Positions 7,520-15,842 of a stretch of DNA of 64,000 nt are shown here, one piece after another. The notes under the pieces were generated by a model. That model did no database searches, was not told the origin of the DNA, and saw only the letters and a list, made by a program, of their open reading frames with translations. The position numbers were made by a program, and so were the translations under genes. Origin of the DNA: CAYUQT01 sp964596165 (GTDB taxonomy: Bacteria > Planctomycetota > Phycisphaerae > UBA1845 > JAFGLZ01); contig CAZQTW010000010.1 in NCBI GenBank assembly GCA_964596165.1, forward strand, positions 56,855-120,854, in the 5' to 3' direction. Within the stretch, counting starts at the first letter, position 1; each line of letters begins with the position of its first letter.

Positions 7520-9673
7520 TCAAAAAGCCCCCGGTTCTCGATAGGCCACGTCGGGCAACCGTTTCGACGTTGCCAGGCCGATGGCACGGTATTCCGATCC
7601 GTCCTCGCGTTTCCCACAAGGGGTGTAGAAGTGATAGAACACCCCCTCGTGGAGAATGACGCAGGGTTTGTGACAGTGAACCTCGTCGTAGCTGCCCGGT
7701 GGACCGACATCGAGAATCGGATTCAGCGGACTCTTTGTCCACTTCAGGAGGTCGTCGCTGGTGGCCACGCACTCGCGGGCGTGCTGCCCGTCGAAGCCGA
7801 AGTAGAACATGTGCCATTTGTCTTCGAGTCGCATGATCCATGGGTCGGCGATGATGACGTGGTCGCGATCGCGCTGTGGGTCCCCCTTGCGGAGGATGGG
7901 ATTGCCTTCGTATTCATCCCACGTGATCAGATCGTTGGACCAAGCCAGGCCAATCTGTTCGCAATTGTCTTTCGAGCCGTGGGCGTTGTAGAACATCCAA
8001 TACCGCCCGTCGTGTTTCATGATGAACGCCTGATAGACAACGTCGTCGTTCCAATCGCCCTTGGTCCCAACGCGGTGGACGGGGTTGTTCGGTGACTTGT
8101 GCCAGGTTTGCATGTCATCGGTCCACGCCAGTCCGTGCTGGCCGGGACCGGACTCGTAGCCGGCCTTGGGAAACCCGCAGTACATTGTATAGGCTCGCTT
8201 TCCCTCGACCCATGTAAACGGTCCGCTGAGCCCACCGGCGTCGAACTCGCCGGGCCGGCCCTGCCGTAGGATCTGCCGCCGATGGTCCCAGTGCACCAGA
8301 TCGTTGCTCTCGCAGAGCCCGATCGATTCGTGAATGATGCCGTCACGCTTGGCGATGGCCGTATAGGCCATATACCACCGGTCACCCCAACGGAACACCT
8401 TGGGGCACTCGACGGCATGTCCGTCGAAATCCTCGGGGCGACCGGTGGGCCTGAGGACCAGGTCGGCCAGCTTGTAGCGGTGCAAGTGGGACGGTAGGTC
8501 TTTGCGCTTGGGCTGCGAAACGTCGCCTGTCGTGAACAGGGGGTCCGGATACAGCCACTTCCTGGGCAGCGCAAGGACCTTCAGGCGGTTCAGGCCGCCG
8601 ACCTGTTTGTCGCCCGCGCAGTAGCTTAGGAGGGCCCGGTCGCCGACGAACGTGACGGATGTGTAGCAGTACCATCCGTTGGGATCGGGTTCAATGACGC
8701 GACTCGGCGACCACGTGCGTCCGTCGTCCTTCGAGATGGCCACGCATAGCGGCGTGCGTCGATCATTTTCGTAAACATGCCAACCGGAGTGGTCGTTAAA
8801 GACCATGAGCAGATCGCCCGTCCACGGGATCCGCTCGACGGTAGCCGGCGAACAGGGTGAGAAGATATTTGTGGGTTGGGGCGTGGTCCAGGTCTCGCCG
8901 CGATCGGATGAAAAGCATTCGTATTGCCGCCCGGCATTCGTGCGCATGTACATCCACAACCGCCCGTCGCGGAGCTCCGTTACGCCGGGCTCCTGCCAGG
9001 CCACGGTGCGTTTGGGCGGCGGTTCGACGACCGTCTTATCGGCCCGCCAGGTGCGCCCGCCGTCATCGGACAGAAACGCGCGGGGGATACCGAGGGCGGA
9101 CCACGTTTTGCGTGTCCCGTCGGTGCAGGTGTGGAGTGCCGCCGGTACGACCAGCCGGCCGTCCTTCATCTGAAGAATCCGAGCGTTGTTGACCACGTGA
9201 TATCCGTCGGCCACGGTCACGCGCACGGGCGCGCTGAGCGTCGCCAGGTCATCGCTCGATCGCCGGACAAACAGATTGCAGTCGTTCCAGCCGTTTTTGC
9301 GAAGGTAGAACACCAGGATGTCGCCACCCTTCTCACGGATGGCGCTGACCGACATGGTGTTCTCGCGTCCCTCGTTGGGGACAAGGATTCGATCGGCGGT
9401 CCATGTCTTGCCGTTGTCACTTGAGGTTCGCAGGGCGATGTCGGCCTTGGCATTGTCCGCCCCCCCGCCGGTGAACCGGGTGTAGATCAATGCCAAGCCC
9501 CCATTCGCCAGCACGACCACGTCCCCTTCGCTGTTTCGCGGATTCTCCCTGGTCGGCTCGACGACCAGAAGGGTTTCCGGCAACGGATGGGGCCGGGCCG
9601 CGGCCGCCTCCCGTATGCCCGGCAAAGCAACCAGGCCGGCAACGACGAGAATTTGTAGCACGTCACCGATCAT
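7520..9673 (-). CDS. Secreted two-propeller glycosidase: BNR sialidase-like domain plus GH43/32-like domain
   Basis: A 717-residue secreted protein. A hydrophobic N-terminus (MIGDVLQILVVAGLVALPG, residues 1-19) looks like a signal peptide. Residues about 35-370 form a six-bladed sialidase/BNR propeller with four Asp boxes of the SxDxGxTW type at about 84, 202, 255 and 314 (SSDNGKTW, LSDDGGRTW, FSSDRGETW, SKDDGRTW). Residues about 400-717 are a second, five-bladed GH43/GH32-like propeller with repeated SNDLxxW/SDDLxxW blade ends and acidic residues in ECPKVFRWGDRWYM and IIADPWIMR. The ATG at 9673 follows GGAGAG; a longer frame upstream lacks a signal peptide. Substrates are unknown; glycans of dead biomass or mucin-like polymers are plausible. 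Confidence 0.8.
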   Translation of the reverse strand: MIGDVLQILVVAGLVALPGIREAAAARPHPLPETLLVVEPTRENPRNSEGDVVVLANGGLALIYTRFTGGGADNAKADIALRTSSDNGKTWTADRILVPNEGRENTMSVSAIREKGGDILVFYLRKNGWNDCNLFVRRSSDDLATLSAPVRVTVADGYHVVNNARILQMKDGRLVVPAALHTCTDGTRKTWSALGIPRAFLSDDGGRTWRADKTVVEPPPKRTVAWQEPGVTELRDGRLWMYMRTNAGRQYECFSSDRGETWTTPQPTNIFSPCSPATVERIPWTGDLLMVFNDHSGWHVYENDRRTPLCVAISKDDGRTWSPSRVIEPDPNGWYCYTSVTFVGDRALLSYCAGDKQVGGLNRLKVLALPRKWLYPDPLFTTGDVSQPKRKDLPSHLHRYKLADLVLRPTGRPEDFDGHAVECPKVFRWGDRWYMAYTAIAKRDGIIHESIGLCESNDLVHWDHRRQILRQGRPGEFDAGGLSGPFTWVEGKRAYTMYCGFPKAGYESGPGQHGLAWTDDMQTWHKSPNNPVHRVGTKGDWNDDVVYQAFIMKHDGRYWMFYNAHGSKDNCEQIGLAWSNDLITWDEYEGNPILRKGDPQRDRDHVIIADPWIMRLEDKWHMFYFGFDGQHARECVATSDDLLKWTKSPLNPILDVGPPGSYDEVHCHKPCVILHEGVFYHFYTPCGKREDGSEYRAIGLATSKRLPDVAYREPGAF

Positions 9674-9819
9674 GCGGATCTCTCCATAACCCGAAAAAGC
9701 GTCCTCTCCACCTTCGAACTCGACGAACGTAGGGAACGGAGGGCAAGAGCCCGTTTTCCGTCTCTCCGCCCATGTGATGCCGATTGGACACCATCCAAGA
9801 GGCGATTCTCCGGCGATGT

Positions 9820-10962
9820 CTAGCCTAGTCCAAGCTGGCGTGCAATGATATTTCGCTGCACGTCGCTGGTTCCGCTGAAGAGGACTCCCCCGACGGCGTC
9901 CCTGAGGAAGTGTTCGATCCCCTGCTCTTGGAGGTATCCCGATCCGCCATGGGTTCGGATCAAATCGATGCTCGACTGAATAAGCGCCTCGCTGATGTAG
10001 AGCTTGGCCATGGAGGATTCCAGCGGCGCTCGCGAGCCTTTCGCCTTCAGACACGCCACTCGATAGAGAAGGAGACGCGAGACGTCGAGCCGCACGGCCA
10101 TTTCCGCTATTCGATGCGAAACGGCCTGAAACGAGCCGATCGGACGGCCGAAGGCCTTTCGTTGCTTGGCGTACTCCGTCGCGAGTTCCACTTGTCTTTG
10201 CATCGCCCCGACGATCGGTGCGAAGATCAAGGCGCGTTCCTTCTCCATGGCGGCCTGGAAGAGCAGTGCCCCGGCGCCCGGCTTGCCGATCGTGGCATCA
10301 CGACCGAGCCTGCAGTTTTCGAAGACCACCTCTCCCAGCGCGGCGGTTCGTGTCCCGATCGTGGGCAGCACACGGGTGCGCACACCCGGCGTATCGGGCG
10401 GAACGAGAAGACAGATGAGCCGCTTTCGATCCGGCACGTCCAAACGACAGTAGACCAGGTGGAGGTCGGCCACCGGACCGTTGGTGACGTAGCTCTTCGT
10501 TCCGTTGATCACCCAGCCGTCGTCCGTTTCGGTGGCCGTTGTGGCAATCGCGTTGATGTCCGTCCCCGTCTGCCATTCCGTAACGTTGTGTGCGCCGATC
10601 CAGCGTCCGTCGCAAAGCGGGGGAAGGAATTGGGTCTTCTGCCGCTCATCGCCGAATGTCACGATGGGTTCGATCACCCCCCACAGGTGAGCCCCCACCG
10701 AAAGGCCCAACCCCAGGTCCGGACATCCGTATCCGATGCCTTCGAGCGAGAGAACCAACTCCTCGAGCGGGCGGCCTTTCCCACCATACGCACGGGGAAC
10801 CGCGAGCTTAAACAAGCCGTAGTCCGCCAGTTTGGTCCAGAGCGATCGATCGAACGTCCGCGCCTCGTCGCGACGGGCAAAGCCGGGCCAGAGTTCTCGT
10901 TCGGCGAACGCGGCCGCCTCGTGTCGGATGGATCGTTGTTCATCCGTCCAGTCAAAATCCAT
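9820..10962 (-). CDS. Acyl-CoA dehydrogenase family protein
   Basis: A 380-residue flavoenzyme with the complete ACAD layout: N-terminal helical domain (DFDWTDEQRSIRHEAAAFA), a middle beta domain with the FAD/substrate segment NVTEWQTGTDINAI...DDGWVINGTKSYVTNG, and a C-terminal four-helix domain with KQRKAFGRPIGSFQAVSHRIAEM and TYEGTSE-like FSGTSDVQRNIIARQLG. It should oxidise an acyl-CoA to the enoyl-CoA and pass electrons to an ETF. The catalytic base cannot be placed safely from sequence alone. The ATG at 10962 follows GGTGAG; a GTG at 10971 overlaps the stop of the upstream pyrophosphohydrolase as GTGA, so the two genes are translationally coupled either way. Confidence 0.88.
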   Translation of the reverse strand: MDFDWTDEQRSIRHEAAAFAERELWPGFARRDEARTFDRSLWTKLADYGLFKLAVPRAYGGKGRPLEELVLSLEGIGYGCPDLGLGLSVGAHLWGVIEPIVTFGDERQKTQFLPPLCDGRWIGAHNVTEWQTGTDINAIATTATETDDGWVINGTKSYVTNGPVADLHLVYCRLDVPDRKRLICLLVPPDTPGVRTRVLPTIGTRTAALGEVVFENCRLGRDATIGKPGAGALLFQAAMEKERALIFAPIVGAMQRQVELATEYAKQRKAFGRPIGSFQAVSHRIAEMAVRLDVSRLLLYRVACLKAKGSRAPLESSMAKLYISEALIQSSIDLIRTHGGSGYLQEQGIEHFLRDAVGGVLFSGTSDVQRNIIARQLGLG

Positions 10963-10967
10963 GGTGC

Positions 10968-11315
10968 TCACCGAAACCGACCCCGGAATTGCTCCGCGGG
11001 ATACTTGGCGGCGTTCTTGACCATCTTCCGCTGCATGGCCGACGACAGATCGATGTCCAGCGCGTTGCAGAGCGAAAGGAGAAAAGCAGCGACGTCGGCG
11101 AGTTCCTCCGCTATGTGCTCCTTTTCCTTCGTGCCGATGTCTTCAAGCTGATCGCTTCGGAGCCATTGGAAGTGTTCCATCAGCTCGGCCGCCTCGATCG
11201 CGATCGCCATCGACAGATTCTTGGGATCGTGGAACTGCTGCCAGTCTCGGGCCGCGACGAAATCGGCGACCACCTGTCTGAGCCGGGCAACCGTCGTCTG
11301 CTCGTCGGATGTCAT
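10968..11315 (-). CDS. MazG-like nucleotide pyrophosphohydrolase (dCTP pyrophosphatase type)
   Basis: A 115-residue all-alpha NTP pyrophosphatase. RDWQQFHDPKNLSMAIAIEAAELMEHFQW followed by EHIAEELADVAAFLLSLCNALDID contains the ExxE(12-28)ExxD metal-binding pattern of MazG/DCTPP1 proteins. Small members of this group hydrolyse non-canonical or excess dNTPs and sanitise the nucleotide pool. The ATG at 11315 is chosen; the frame is open further upstream but without a recognisable start signal. It overlaps the acyl-CoA dehydrogenase gene by the GTGA or leaves a few bases, so the pair is an operon, although the functional link between the two is not obvious. Confidence 0.85.
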   Translation of the reverse strand: MTSDEQTTVARLRQVVADFVAARDWQQFHDPKNLSMAIAIEAAELMEHFQWLRSDQLEDIGTKEKEHIAEELADVAAFLLSLCNALDIDLSSAMQRKMVKNAAKYPAEQFRGRFR

Positions 11316-11558
11316 CACGGATCCCCTGAACCTGATTCGACGGCCGACGCATGATACCCCGTGCGGGCCGGACGTTCCATAGTTAGGGTGGGTTCCGCGA
11401 CACCCCATCTTGAATCGCCTTCCGGAACGGAACGTAGGTCACACGAGAAGGCGAATGGGCGAGAGGCGCACGGAACGGCGGCCAAGAACGGACCGTAGAC
11501 GCTCCGTGCGGAGTCCGCGAACCGATCTTCCGCTGAAGCCGCGACCGGCTCCGATCGC

Positions 11559-12068
11559 TCACAGTTGATTCAGGAGTTGCTTCAGATAGCCGGCGACAAC
11601 CGGCCCGGGCAGATCGCCGAATTCGCGGGTCGGAAGCGGCTCGGCCATGATCGACTCGATCGCCGCCGCCACCGGTTTCCGTTTGCCCACCAGTGCGGCC
11701 ACAATGCTGTCGCAATCGGCGAGGCGGCCGGTGCTCATCCCTCGGACATATCGGGCCAAGAGTTCCCGCAGCGGATCGCGTCCGGACGGACCGGCGGCTT
11801 CCTCACCCTCCTGCGACGCGGAGGGTTCTTCTTCGGCCTGGGCGGTTCCGTCAAGGACGTGCGCCTCGATTTCGCGATCATGTTCCCGCTGACGTCTGGC
11901 CCGGCGTTCCTCGTTTTCATCGATCGGGGCCAGCGGAATCTCCTCGGGTTCCGGCCCCAATGCCGGCACATAGACCTTCTGGCTGCACCGAGGGCAGTTG
12001 CCCCACTTGCCGGCCGCCTCTTCGGGAGCCCGGATCTTCGCGCCACAGTGGTTGCAGTGAAATTCCAT
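11559..12068 (-). CDS. Zinc-ribbon protein of unknown function
   Basis: A 169-residue protein. The N-terminus is a treble-clef/zinc-ribbon unit with two CxxC pairs (FHCNHCGAKIRAP at residues 3-15 and GNCPRCSQKVYVP at about 23-35), as often found in planctomycete regulatory or scaffold proteins. It is followed by a charged Arg/Glu-rich linker of about 60 residues and a C-terminal helical region of about 70 residues that I do not recognise. No catalytic motif is visible. The ATG follows GGAGCAGATC. It lies 30 bases downstream of der on the same strand and is probably co-transcribed with it. The function is unknown. Confidence 0.7.
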   Translation of the reverse strand: MEFHCNHCGAKIRAPEEAAGKWGNCPRCSQKVYVPALGPEPEEIPLAPIDENEERRARRQREHDREIEAHVLDGTAQAEEEPSASQEGEEAAGPSGRDPLRELLARYVRGMSTGRLADCDSIVAALVGKRKPVAAAIESIMAEPLPTREFGDLPGPVVAGYLKQLLNQL

Positions 12069-12098
12069 GATCTGCTCCGTAGGAAAAGACGAGGCCTG

Positions 12099-13457
12099 CT
12101 ATGCCCGCCTCGCCGCCTTCTCAATATCCGCATCATCCGCATCACGTCGGTGTGAGCGGAACAGTAAGCGCATCGGGACTTCGGGAAACGGCAACAGTTG
12201 CCTCATTCGGTTCAGCAGAAACCGTTGGTAGTCCTGTCGAATGATGGTCGGATCGTTCACGAACAGCACCAGGGTGGGCGGACGAACGTCCACCTGCGTC
12301 GCGTAGTAGATCTTGGGGAATCTGACGCCTCGCTTGGGGGTGGGAACGCGCTCCCGAAGAGCCGCTCGGAGTGCTTCATTCAATCGGCCGGTGCCCACGC
12401 GTGTGGAGGCCTGCTTGAACAGCGATTGAGCCACATCGATCGTCGCCTGGACATTCCGATCGGCCGTCGCCGTGGTGAACGTGACGGGGGCGTAGCTGAG
12501 TTCGGGCAGGACCTTCTCGAGGTATTCGCCGTAGTCGTCGCTGCCCGCGCGTCCACGAACCAGGTCCCACTTATTGACGACCAGGACAACCGGCTTGTCG
12601 TTCTCGGCGATGTAGCTTCCGAGCTTCTTCTCCACCTGGCCAACCGGCCGGGTGGCATCGATGAGAAACAACACGACGTCCGCCCGACGGACGGATCGCT
12701 GCGCGCGGACGAAGCTGTAGAACTCGATGTCGTTGGCAAGCTTGCTTTTCTTTCGAATGCCGGCCGTGTCGATCGCGATGAAGGTTCGGCCGTCTCTTTC
12801 GAATCGGACGTCGACGGAATCGCGCGTCGTTCCCGGAATCTCGCTGACAATCACCCGTTCCTGTCCCGCCAGGGCGTTGACGAACGTGCTCTTTCCGACG
12901 TTTCGAACGCCCACCAGAGCGATCTTCATGACGGTCTCGCCGGGTTGATCGCCGGCGACGCCGCCAAGCTTGTCGGCGATGAGGTCAAGCAGCTCCTTGC
13001 GGCCGCGTCCGTGTTTGGCCGAAACGCAGTGCGGTTCGCCGAATCCCAGAGAGAAGAAGTCTCCGGTTTGCGTATCGTTTTTCGGCGTGTCGGCCTTGTT
13101 CGCCACCAGCACGACGTCGCGCTCGAACCTTCTCAGCAATCGCGCCACTTCACGGTCGAGGGCCGTCACGCCTTCGCGAACATCCACCACGAAGAGCACC
13201 AGACCGGCGGCGTCGATCGCGTAGAGGATCTGCTGTTCGATGTGCGCGGTCAGTCGATCGGCGTCTTCGACACCGTATCCGCCGGTATCGATCAATTCGA
13301 AGTACACGTCGTCAACCTGGCACACGGCACCGACACGATCGCGCGTGACGCCGGGCGTCGGGTCGACGATGGAGATCATCCGACCGCTCAGTGAATTGAG
13401 CAGAGAGCTTTTGCCGACATTCGGCCGACCGACGATAGCCACAACGGGTAGCGCCAT
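12099..13457 (-). CDS. der: Ribosome biogenesis GTPase Der
   Basis: A 452-residue protein with two tandem GTPase domains and a C-terminal KH-like domain, the unique architecture of Der (EngA). The first G domain has GRPNVGKSS near residue 9, DTGGYG and NKAD. The second has GVRNVGKST near residue 186, DTAGIRKKSK and NKWDLV. The C-terminal part PKIYYATQVDVRPPTLVLFVNDP is the conserved KH-like region that contacts the 50S ribosomal subunit. It is needed for late large-subunit assembly. Length and motifs are normal. The ATG at 13457 fits the first strand MALPVVAIVGRP directly. Confidence 0.97.
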   Translation of the reverse strand: MALPVVAIVGRPNVGKSSLLNSLSGRMISIVDPTPGVTRDRVGAVCQVDDVYFELIDTGGYGVEDADRLTAHIEQQILYAIDAAGLVLFVVDVREGVTALDREVARLLRRFERDVVLVANKADTPKNDTQTGDFFSLGFGEPHCVSAKHGRGRKELLDLIADKLGGVAGDQPGETVMKIALVGVRNVGKSTFVNALAGQERVIVSEIPGTTRDSVDVRFERDGRTFIAIDTAGIRKKSKLANDIEFYSFVRAQRSVRRADVVLFLIDATRPVGQVEKKLGSYIAENDKPVVLVVNKWDLVRGRAGSDDYGEYLEKVLPELSYAPVTFTTATADRNVQATIDVAQSLFKQASTRVGTGRLNEALRAALRERVPTPKRGVRFPKIYYATQVDVRPPTLVLFVNDPTIIRQDYQRFLLNRMRQLLPFPEVPMRLLFRSHRRDADDADIEKAARRA

Positions 13458-13520
13458 GACGATTGTATTGTAACAGGTTCGCTCGCGGAGTTCCCTGTTC
13501 TTTCGACCGCGACGACCCTC

Positions 13521-14669
13521 TCATCGGCGGCAGGTCTGCACCAGGTGCGAAAGCAGTTCAATCTTCGCCCGCCAGGTTTCCGCTTGGACGGCCGCCTGCC
13601 GCCTGGCCGCTTGCTCCGGACCGCGAGCAGCCACGGCTCGCTCACAGGCCGCTACGAAGGCCTCCGCCCCCTGCGCAATCTCGACGAGCGGCCGGTAGGC
13701 CTCCACCTCCGGCAGCGGAGTCGACACCACGGGCAAGCCCGCCGCCAAGTATTCCCGCAACTTGATCGGGTTCACGTTGAGCGTCAGCTCGTTGAGGCGA
13801 AAGGGAATCAGGCCGGCGTCAAAAGCCCTGCAATACGCCGGCAACACCGAGTAGGGTCTTTGACCCAGAAAGTGCAGATTCGGGACTCCGGCGTAGGCGG
13901 AGGTATCAACCGCGGACGTGCCGATCAGAACGATGGACCAGTCCGGCCGGCGACGAGCGACCTCGGCCAGCAGATCCAAATCAACCCAATCTTGGATCAG
14001 GCCGAAGAACCCCAGAATGGGGTGTGGGAGCTTGGCCACGTCGCCCGGCACCCGGGTCTCGTGATCGCCGGCGCGGGCAAAATGCTCATAATCCACCCCG
14101 TGCGTCACAAGATGCGTATGGGGATGGAGGGGCTCTTTGGACGACTGAAGTCGACGGGAAGTCGTGATGACCAGGTCGGCTCGGTCAATCAGCTCTTTCT
14201 CCAGTCGTCGTATCAACTCGGCGTCATATCCCTGAAAAGCGCTGAATTCGTCGACGCAGTAGTATACGACGCGCTCTTCGCCGAAATGACCGACCAGATA
14301 TGAGACGTCCGGGGCGAAGCTCCAGAGCTGAATCGGTCGAGGCGGCAATCCGCGGAGCACCTTGCGAATCTGGCGAACGAGAATCCGGCGATTCAGATGA
14401 CGCGCCGCAGCGGAACCGGGCAAGGGCAGGACGATCGGTGTCAGAACGGTCATCGACGGCGACACCGCCTGAGGACCGACGAAGATTTGGCGGAGCCTCC
14501 CGCCGATTGCCTTCAGGTCCGCGGCCGACGCCCTGACGCGCCGTGAGCCGTGATAGTTGACCCAGATGACATGGTTCTGCTCGGCCAGCCGCTTCATGAC
14601 CTGATGCTTGCTGGTGGGGTCGAAGAACCAGTTGCTCGCGATACAAATGATGTTGCGCCCGCTGATCAT
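13521..14669 (-). CDS. GT4-like glycosyltransferase
   Basis: A 382-residue GT-B glycosyltransferase resembling the TuaH/WsaF-like cell-surface group. The N-terminal domain begins NIICIASNWFFDPTSKHQVM and holds VVYYCVDEFSAFQGYD, typical of this subgroup. The C-terminal donor domain has LGFFGLIQDWVDLDLLAEV, SIVLIGTS, LHFLGQRPYSVLPAYCRAFDAGLIPF and KLREYLAAGLPVVSTPLPEV with the donor-binding acidic residue in the last. It probably adds a sugar in exopolysaccharide or LPS synthesis. The ATG at 14669 is used; the frame is open upstream to 14921 but there it lies antisense to the divergent transglutaminase gene. The gap between the two contains their promoters. Confidence 0.85.
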   Translation of the reverse strand: MISGRNIICIASNWFFDPTSKHQVMKRLAEQNHVIWVNYHGSRRVRASAADLKAIGGRLRQIFVGPQAVSPSMTVLTPIVLPLPGSAAARHLNRRILVRQIRKVLRGLPPRPIQLWSFAPDVSYLVGHFGEERVVYYCVDEFSAFQGYDAELIRRLEKELIDRADLVITTSRRLQSSKEPLHPHTHLVTHGVDYEHFARAGDHETRVPGDVAKLPHPILGFFGLIQDWVDLDLLAEVARRRPDWSIVLIGTSAVDTSAYAGVPNLHFLGQRPYSVLPAYCRAFDAGLIPFRLNELTLNVNPIKLREYLAAGLPVVSTPLPEVEAYRPLVEIAQGAEAFVAACERAVAARGPEQAARRQAAVQAETWRAKIELLSHLVQTCRR

Positions 14670-14697
14670 GACGAATCTCACCGGAATTGTGCATGGC

Positions 14698-14726
14698 TTG
14701 AACGAATCGGGCAAGCACGGAACAAT
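14698..14726 (+). promoter_or_regulatory. Possible promoter of the transglutaminase-like gene
   Basis: TTGAAC at 14698-14703, a 17-base spacer and AACAAT at 14721-14726, 37 bases before the chosen ATG at 14764. Each box matches the sigma-70 consensus at four of six positions, so this is only suggestive. Confidence 0.35.
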
Positions 14727-14763
14727 GGAAAACGGCGTCCGGTATCCGATGCGGAGGAACGAG

Positions 14764-15777
14764 ATGCGAGAGCCCCGATCATTTGGGCGGGCGGCATCCG
14801 GAACGATTCTCTTCACATCCATGGTCTCGGCGGCACTGTTCGCGGGTGATCGGCGGGCCCATGCCGAACCGGCGGCCATACGGCCCATGACGTTTCGCGT
14901 CGAATTCCGCTGGGCACTCAAGAACCGGCTGGACCGCCCATTGGAGAATGTGCGCGTCTACATCCCCGTCCCTGAGTCCTGCGCGTACCAGGAGATCGAG
15001 CGACTCGAGTGGGTGATGCCCGACAAAGCGGTGGCTCGGAAGCAAGTGAAGGATCGGTTTGGTCAGACAATAGCGGAATTCATGGTGGCCGGTCTGGCCC
15101 CGCAGGCATTGGTCGAGGTGGGCTTCACCTGCCGGTTCAAGCTCAAATCCGGCGGAAAGATCTCACTCGACTCCCGTCGTGCGGGCACGCTCGCCGACAT
15201 CCCCAAGGAAATACGGACGTTGTACACGTCCGACCTCAAAGGCGTCTACGACCTCGAGTCGTCCGAAATCCGAACTGCGTCTGCCAACGTGACAAAACCG
15301 CATCGGAGTCTGGTGGATCAAGTCCTAGCCATTCATGATTCGGTCGGCACTATGCAATACAAGCGAGACACCAGTTGGGATTCGGCCGCCGTGGTCCTGG
15401 CCCGCAAGACGGGGAGTTGCTCCGAGTTCAGCTATCTGTTCTGTGCCCTGTGCCGGGCGGCGGGAATCCCGACGCGTTTCGTCGGCGGCACGACCTGCCG
15501 GCTGAGCAAGAGCACGACAGGGCCCTTCACGGACGACGTCTATCATCGCTGGGTGGAAGTCTACATCCCGCCGTACGGCTGGGTGCCGTTCGACGCAACG
15601 CGCGATCGCGGCAGACCGGCCAAACGGACCCACGTCGGCGCGCATCCCTATCCGGCGTTGATACTCTCACGCGGGGGAGGCGGCAGTGAGTATCTGAGGA
15701 ATCAATACATCGGGTGGAGTAGCCACGGTCCCCTGATGCAACAGTCGCGCCGGTTCATCTGGACCATCGAGAGGTAG
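14764..15777 (+). CDS. Secreted transglutaminase-like (cysteine peptidase fold) protein
   Basis: A 337-residue exported protein. An N-terminal basic-hydrophobic stretch ending AHAEPAA is a likely signal peptide. Residues about 50-150 are a beta-rich domain, followed by a transglutaminase core with the catalytic Cys in KTGSCSEFSYLFCALCRAAGIP, the His in YHRWVEVYIPPYGWVPFD and an Asp shortly after in DATRDR. This Cys-His-Asp set is complete, so an active amidase, protease or cross-linking role in the periplasm or at the surface is possible. The ATG at 14764 is preceded by an ideal GGAGG six bases upstream, which decides between it and the ATG at 14749. Divergent from the glycosyltransferase; substrate unknown. 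Confidence 0.82.
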   Translation: MREPRSFGRAASGTILFTSMVSAALFAGDRRAHAEPAAIRPMTFRVEFRWALKNRLDRPLENVRVYIPVPESCAYQEIERLEWVMPDKAVARKQVKDRFGQTIAEFMVAGLAPQALVEVGFTCRFKLKSGGKISLDSRRAGTLADIPKEIRTLYTSDLKGVYDLESSEIRTASANVTKPHRSLVDQVLAIHDSVGTMQYKRDTSWDSAAVVLARKTGSCSEFSYLFCALCRAAGIPTRFVGGTTCRLSKSTTGPFTDDVYHRWVEVYIPPYGWVPFDATRDRGRPAKRTHVGAHPYPALILSRGGGGSEYLRNQYIGWSSHGPLMQQSRRFIWTIER

Positions 15778-15842
15778 TTTTTGTCCCGCCGCCGCAAACC
15801 CCGACGGGTGATGTCACGGATTCGTCCAACCCTGCATGATAG

